Positions 5,887 through 7,778 of a DNA stretch of 7,778 nucleotides are shown piece after piece. The first letter of the stretch is position 1; each line of letters begins with the position of its first letter. The stretch covers positions 1 to 7,778 of the forward strand of contig QHTY01000211.1 in assembly GCA_003220985.1 (NCBI GenBank), in the 5' to 3' direction. Source of the DNA: Gemmatimonadota bacterium. GTDB taxonomy: Bacteria; Gemmatimonadota; Gemmatimonadetes; Gemmatimonadales; GWC2-71-9. Under the pieces are notes generated by a model. It saw nothing but the letters and a program-made list of their open reading frames with translations, was not told where the DNA came from and did not search any database. Both the position numbers and the translations under genes were made by a program.

Positions 5887-7526
5887 ATCCGTTCCGGGGC
5901 GCGAATCCCCAAAAGTGACAGACCATTCGCCAGGACCTGCTTGACTGCGCGAGCCAGCACGAGCCGCGCCGCTTCTTCCGGCTCTCCCAGCACGCGGTAC
6001 TTGTGATACCACGCGTGGGCGAGCCGGGCCAGTCCCTCGAGATAGCTCGTGATGCGGTGTGGCTCGCGCGCCGCCGCGGACCCGGCGACCATCGCCGGAA
6101 AATCGGCCAGCTCCTTGATCAAATCGGCTTCCTCCGGCTGGGTGAGCACGCTCAGATCGACCCCCTCAGCCCGGGCGCTCGCCGGATCGCGCCCCGCCAC
6201 GCGGAAGATCCCCACCATGCGCGCATGCGCCATCTGGACGTAGAAGACGGGGTTCTCGTCGGTCTGGCTCTTGGCGAGATCGACGTCGAACACGAAATGC
6301 GTCTCGCCGCGGCGCATGAGATAGAAATAGCGCACCGCATCGCGGCCCACTTCCTCAACCAGCTCGCGCACCGACATGTAGCTCCCGGCGCGCTTCGAGA
6401 GCTTCACCTCTTCCCCGCCCCGCATCACGGTCACCATCTGATGCAGCACGTACTCGGGATATCCCTGTGGGATGCCCATCTCGAGGGCCTGCAGTCCGAT
6501 GCGCACGCGGGCGACGGTCCCATGATGGTCCGAGCCCTGCACGTTGATGGCGTGCTTGAAGCCGCGCTCCCACTTCGTGACGTGATACGCGACATCGGGG
6601 AGGAAGTAGGTGTAGTCGCTCCCCTTCTCCGCGCTCTTGCGCATCACCCGGTCTTTGTCGTCACCGAAGTCGGTGGTGCGCAGCCAAAGGGCACCGTCCT
6701 TCTCGTACGTATGCCCCGCAGCGACGAGCCGCCGCGTCGTCTCTTCGACCTTGCCGTCGGTATAGAGCGACGACTCGAGGAAGTACACGTCGAATTTCAC
6801 GCCGAACGCCTGGAGATCGAGGTCCTGCTCGGCGCGGAGCTCACGCACGGCAAAGCGCCGCACGGCGTCCACATCCGTGCCTTCCGGATCGCGCGGATGC
6901 GCTGCGACGTAGCGCTCGGCGATCTCGCGGATGTAGTCGCCCTGGTATCCTTGCTCGGGGAGTTCGGCCGGCAGCCCGCGCGCCTGGCGAATTCGCACCT
7001 GCACGCTGCGCGCGAGATTCATGATCTGGCTGCCCGCGTCGTTGTAGTAGAACTCGCGGCTGACCCGCCAGCCGGTCCACTCGAGCAGCGCCGCGATTGC
7101 ATCGCCCAGCGCGGCCTGCCGGCCGTGGCCGACGTGCAGCGGGCCCGTGGGGTTCGCCGACACGAATTCGACATTGATCGGAGCGCCGTGGCCCACGTCG
7201 CTCTTTCCATAATCGGGGCCCGCCGCGAGAATCGCGGGGAGCGCGCCGACGACTTGCGCGTCGGCCAGGAAGAAGTTGATGAAGCCTGGTCCGGCAATCT
7301 CGGTCTTGCGCACGAGGCCGGCCGGCACCTCCAAGGCGGCGACCAGCCGCTCGGCGATGGCGCGCGGCTTTTGACCTAAGGTCTTGGCCAGCGTCAGCGC
7401 GAGGTTGGTGGCAATGTCGCCGTGCGTGGGGTCGCGCGGCCGTTCGAGGGCGACATCGACGCCGGACGCACCGAGTCGCGCCGCCGCCGCCGTCAGCGCC
7501 GCGCGGATCGTGTCTTGTGCGGTCAC
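5883..7526 (-). CDS. argS: Arginyl-tRNA synthetase
   Basis: This class I aminoacyl-tRNA synthetase charges tRNA-Arg with arginine in the cytoplasm. The 547-residue protein has the N-terminal Add-1 domain (about 1-105, with DPTHGDIATNLAL at 32-44), the catalytic Rossmann domain with VEFVSANPTGPLHVGHGR (119-136, HIGH motif as HVGH at 131-134), FYYNDAGSQ (159-167), the block NVQGSDHHGTVAR (328-340) and a KMSKS-like VKLSKRAG (374-381). A C-terminal helical anticodon-binding (DALR) domain ends in LSLLGIRAPERM, typical of the family. The start is GTG at 7526, overlapping the upstream stop as GTGA. The bases before it are A-rich without a clear Shine-Dalgarno, so coupling to the upstream gene is likely. 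Its stop overlaps the kinase start. No part appears missing. Confidence 0.97.
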   Translation of the reverse strand: MTAQDTIRAALTAAAARLGASGVDVALERPRDPTHGDIATNLALTLAKTLGQKPRAIAERLVAALEVPAGLVRKTEIAGPGFINFFLADAQVVGALPAILAAGPDYGKSDVGHGAPINVEFVSANPTGPLHVGHGRQAALGDAIAALLEWTGWRVSREFYYNDAGSQIMNLARSVQVRIRQARGLPAELPEQGYQGDYIREIAERYVAAHPRDPEGTDVDAVRRFAVRELRAEQDLDLQAFGVKFDVYFLESSLYTDGKVEETTRRLVAAGHTYEKDGALWLRTTDFGDDKDRVMRKSAEKGSDYTYFLPDVAYHVTKWERGFKHAINVQGSDHHGTVARVRIGLQALEMGIPQGYPEYVLHQMVTVMRGGEEVKLSKRAGSYMSVRELVEEVGRDAVRYFYLMRRGETHFVFDVDLAKSQTDENPVFYVQMAHARMVGIFRVAGRDPASARAEGVDLSVLTQPEEADLIKELADFPAMVAGSAAAREPHRITSYLEGLARLAHAWYHKYRVLGEPEEAARLVLARAVKQVLANGLSLLGIRAPERM

Positions 7527-7778
7527 TTTTTCGGTTTCGATTCCGCCGGCTTGTCGGTCTTCTCCGATTTCTCCGATTTCTCCGATTTTTCCGTCTTCTC
7601 AGGTGCTTCCGGCTTCGTCTTGTAGTCGGTGTGGTAGAAGCCCGAGCCCTTGAAGACGATCCCCGCGCCGCCCGAGATCTGACGCTCCGCGCGTTTCCCA
7701 CATTGGGGGCATTTCGCGAAGCGCTGGCTGGAGATGCGAGGGAACGTTTTTTCGAAGACATGCCCCTTCGGGCATTTG
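7523..7778 (-). CDS. FmdB-family zinc-ribbon protein (5' end outside window)
   Basis: The last 84 codons are visible; only a few N-terminal residues (usually MPxYEY) are missing. The zinc ribbon is formed by CPKGH (residues 2-6 of the visible part) and CPQC (23-26), followed by the very typical ISGGAGIVFKGSGFYHTDYK (34-53). The first knuckle is the shorter C-x3-H form, lacking the second Cys of the classical CxxCGH. After residue 53 comes a tail of about 31 residues, rich in Lys, Glu and Ser with EKSEKSEKSEK, probably disordered. FmdB proteins were named from formamidase operons, but the function of most is unknown; a regulatory or ribosome-associated role is only conjecture. The TGA overlaps the argS GTG start. 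Confidence 0.9.
   Translation of the reverse strand, partial: KCPKGHVFEKTFPRISSQRFAKCPQCGKRAERQISGGAGIVFKGSGFYHTDYKTKPEAPEKTEKSEKSEKSEKTDKPAESKPKK
7562..7588 (-). repeat. Three perfect 9-bp tandem repeats (CTCCGATTT on +) in the FmdB tail
   Basis: Three identical 9-base units are flanked on both sides by degenerate copies (about 7553-7561 and 7589-7597). Each unit is three codons and adds one Lys-Ser-Glu triplet to the C-terminal tail. Gain or loss of a unit keeps the frame, so tail length can vary without breaking the gene. Confidence 0.85.

Noticed and set aside
5883..6012. Longer kinase start at 6012
   Set aside because: It would add 42 Arg/Gly-rich residues wholly within argS. The conserved VVVGS strand begins just after the GTG at 5886, which forms a GTGA junction like the other junctions here.
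6003..7379. Long open frame on the plus strand (about 458 codons) opposite argS
   Set aside because: It is an antisense shadow of a conserved synthetase, without its own motifs or neighbours on that strand.
1..7778. CRISPR array, tRNA/rRNA genes, insertion sequences, phage or toxin-antitoxin genes
   Set aside because: No spaced repeats, tRNA-like folds, transposase motifs or small paired genes were seen. Coding sequence fills essentially the whole window.

Overview
The window is a gene-dense stretch of a high-GC bacterial chromosome. All ten recognisable genes lie on the minus strand, and they are packed so tightly that no gap exceeds about 20 bases. Read in the direction of transcription (right to left), the order is: FmdB-type zinc-ribbon protein (5' end outside the window), argS, a PfkB-family sugar kinase, purM, ribD, ribE, ribBA, ribH, nusB and the start of a glycosyltransferase (3' end outside). 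The GC-rich codon use, the ribD-E-BA-H-nusB order, and the family-typical sequences of the FmdB protein, the kinase and the GT-B glycosyltransferase suggest a soil or sediment phylum such as Gemmatimonadota. That placement rests on recollection of similar sequences, not on a search.

Right part (about 3920-7778): translation and purine genes. A small zinc-ribbon protein with a lysine/glutamate-rich repeat tail is followed by arginyl-tRNA synthetase, an uncharacterised PfkB-family kinase and AIR synthetase (PurM, purine pathway). The junctions are 4-base overlaps of the GTGA or ATGA type, which implies translational coupling.

Middle and left part (about 180-3903): a complete core riboflavin set. 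RibD (deaminase/reductase), RibE (riboflavin synthase), RibBA (DHBP synthase fused to GTP cyclohydrolase II) and RibH (lumazine synthase) together convert GTP and ribulose 5-phosphate to riboflavin. The exception is the dephosphorylation step, normally done by an unlinked HAD phosphatase; no RibF is present either. nusB follows ribH, as it does in many bacteria, and the glycosyltransferase overlaps the end of nusB. There is no room for an FMN riboswitch before ribD (19-base gap), so the riboflavin genes probably share a transcript with the upstream purM/argS genes.

Nothing here looks like a mobile, defence or otherwise undescribed system; this is a housekeeping operon. The points worth a second look are local. 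RibBA has Gln where the DHBP synthase metal-binding His is usual. Lumazine synthase has a shortened segment in the region linked to capsid assembly. The start of ribE carries a G-quadruplex-like motif next to a hairpin. The PfkB kinase has no assigned substrate. The FmdB tail is encoded by a short tandem repeat.
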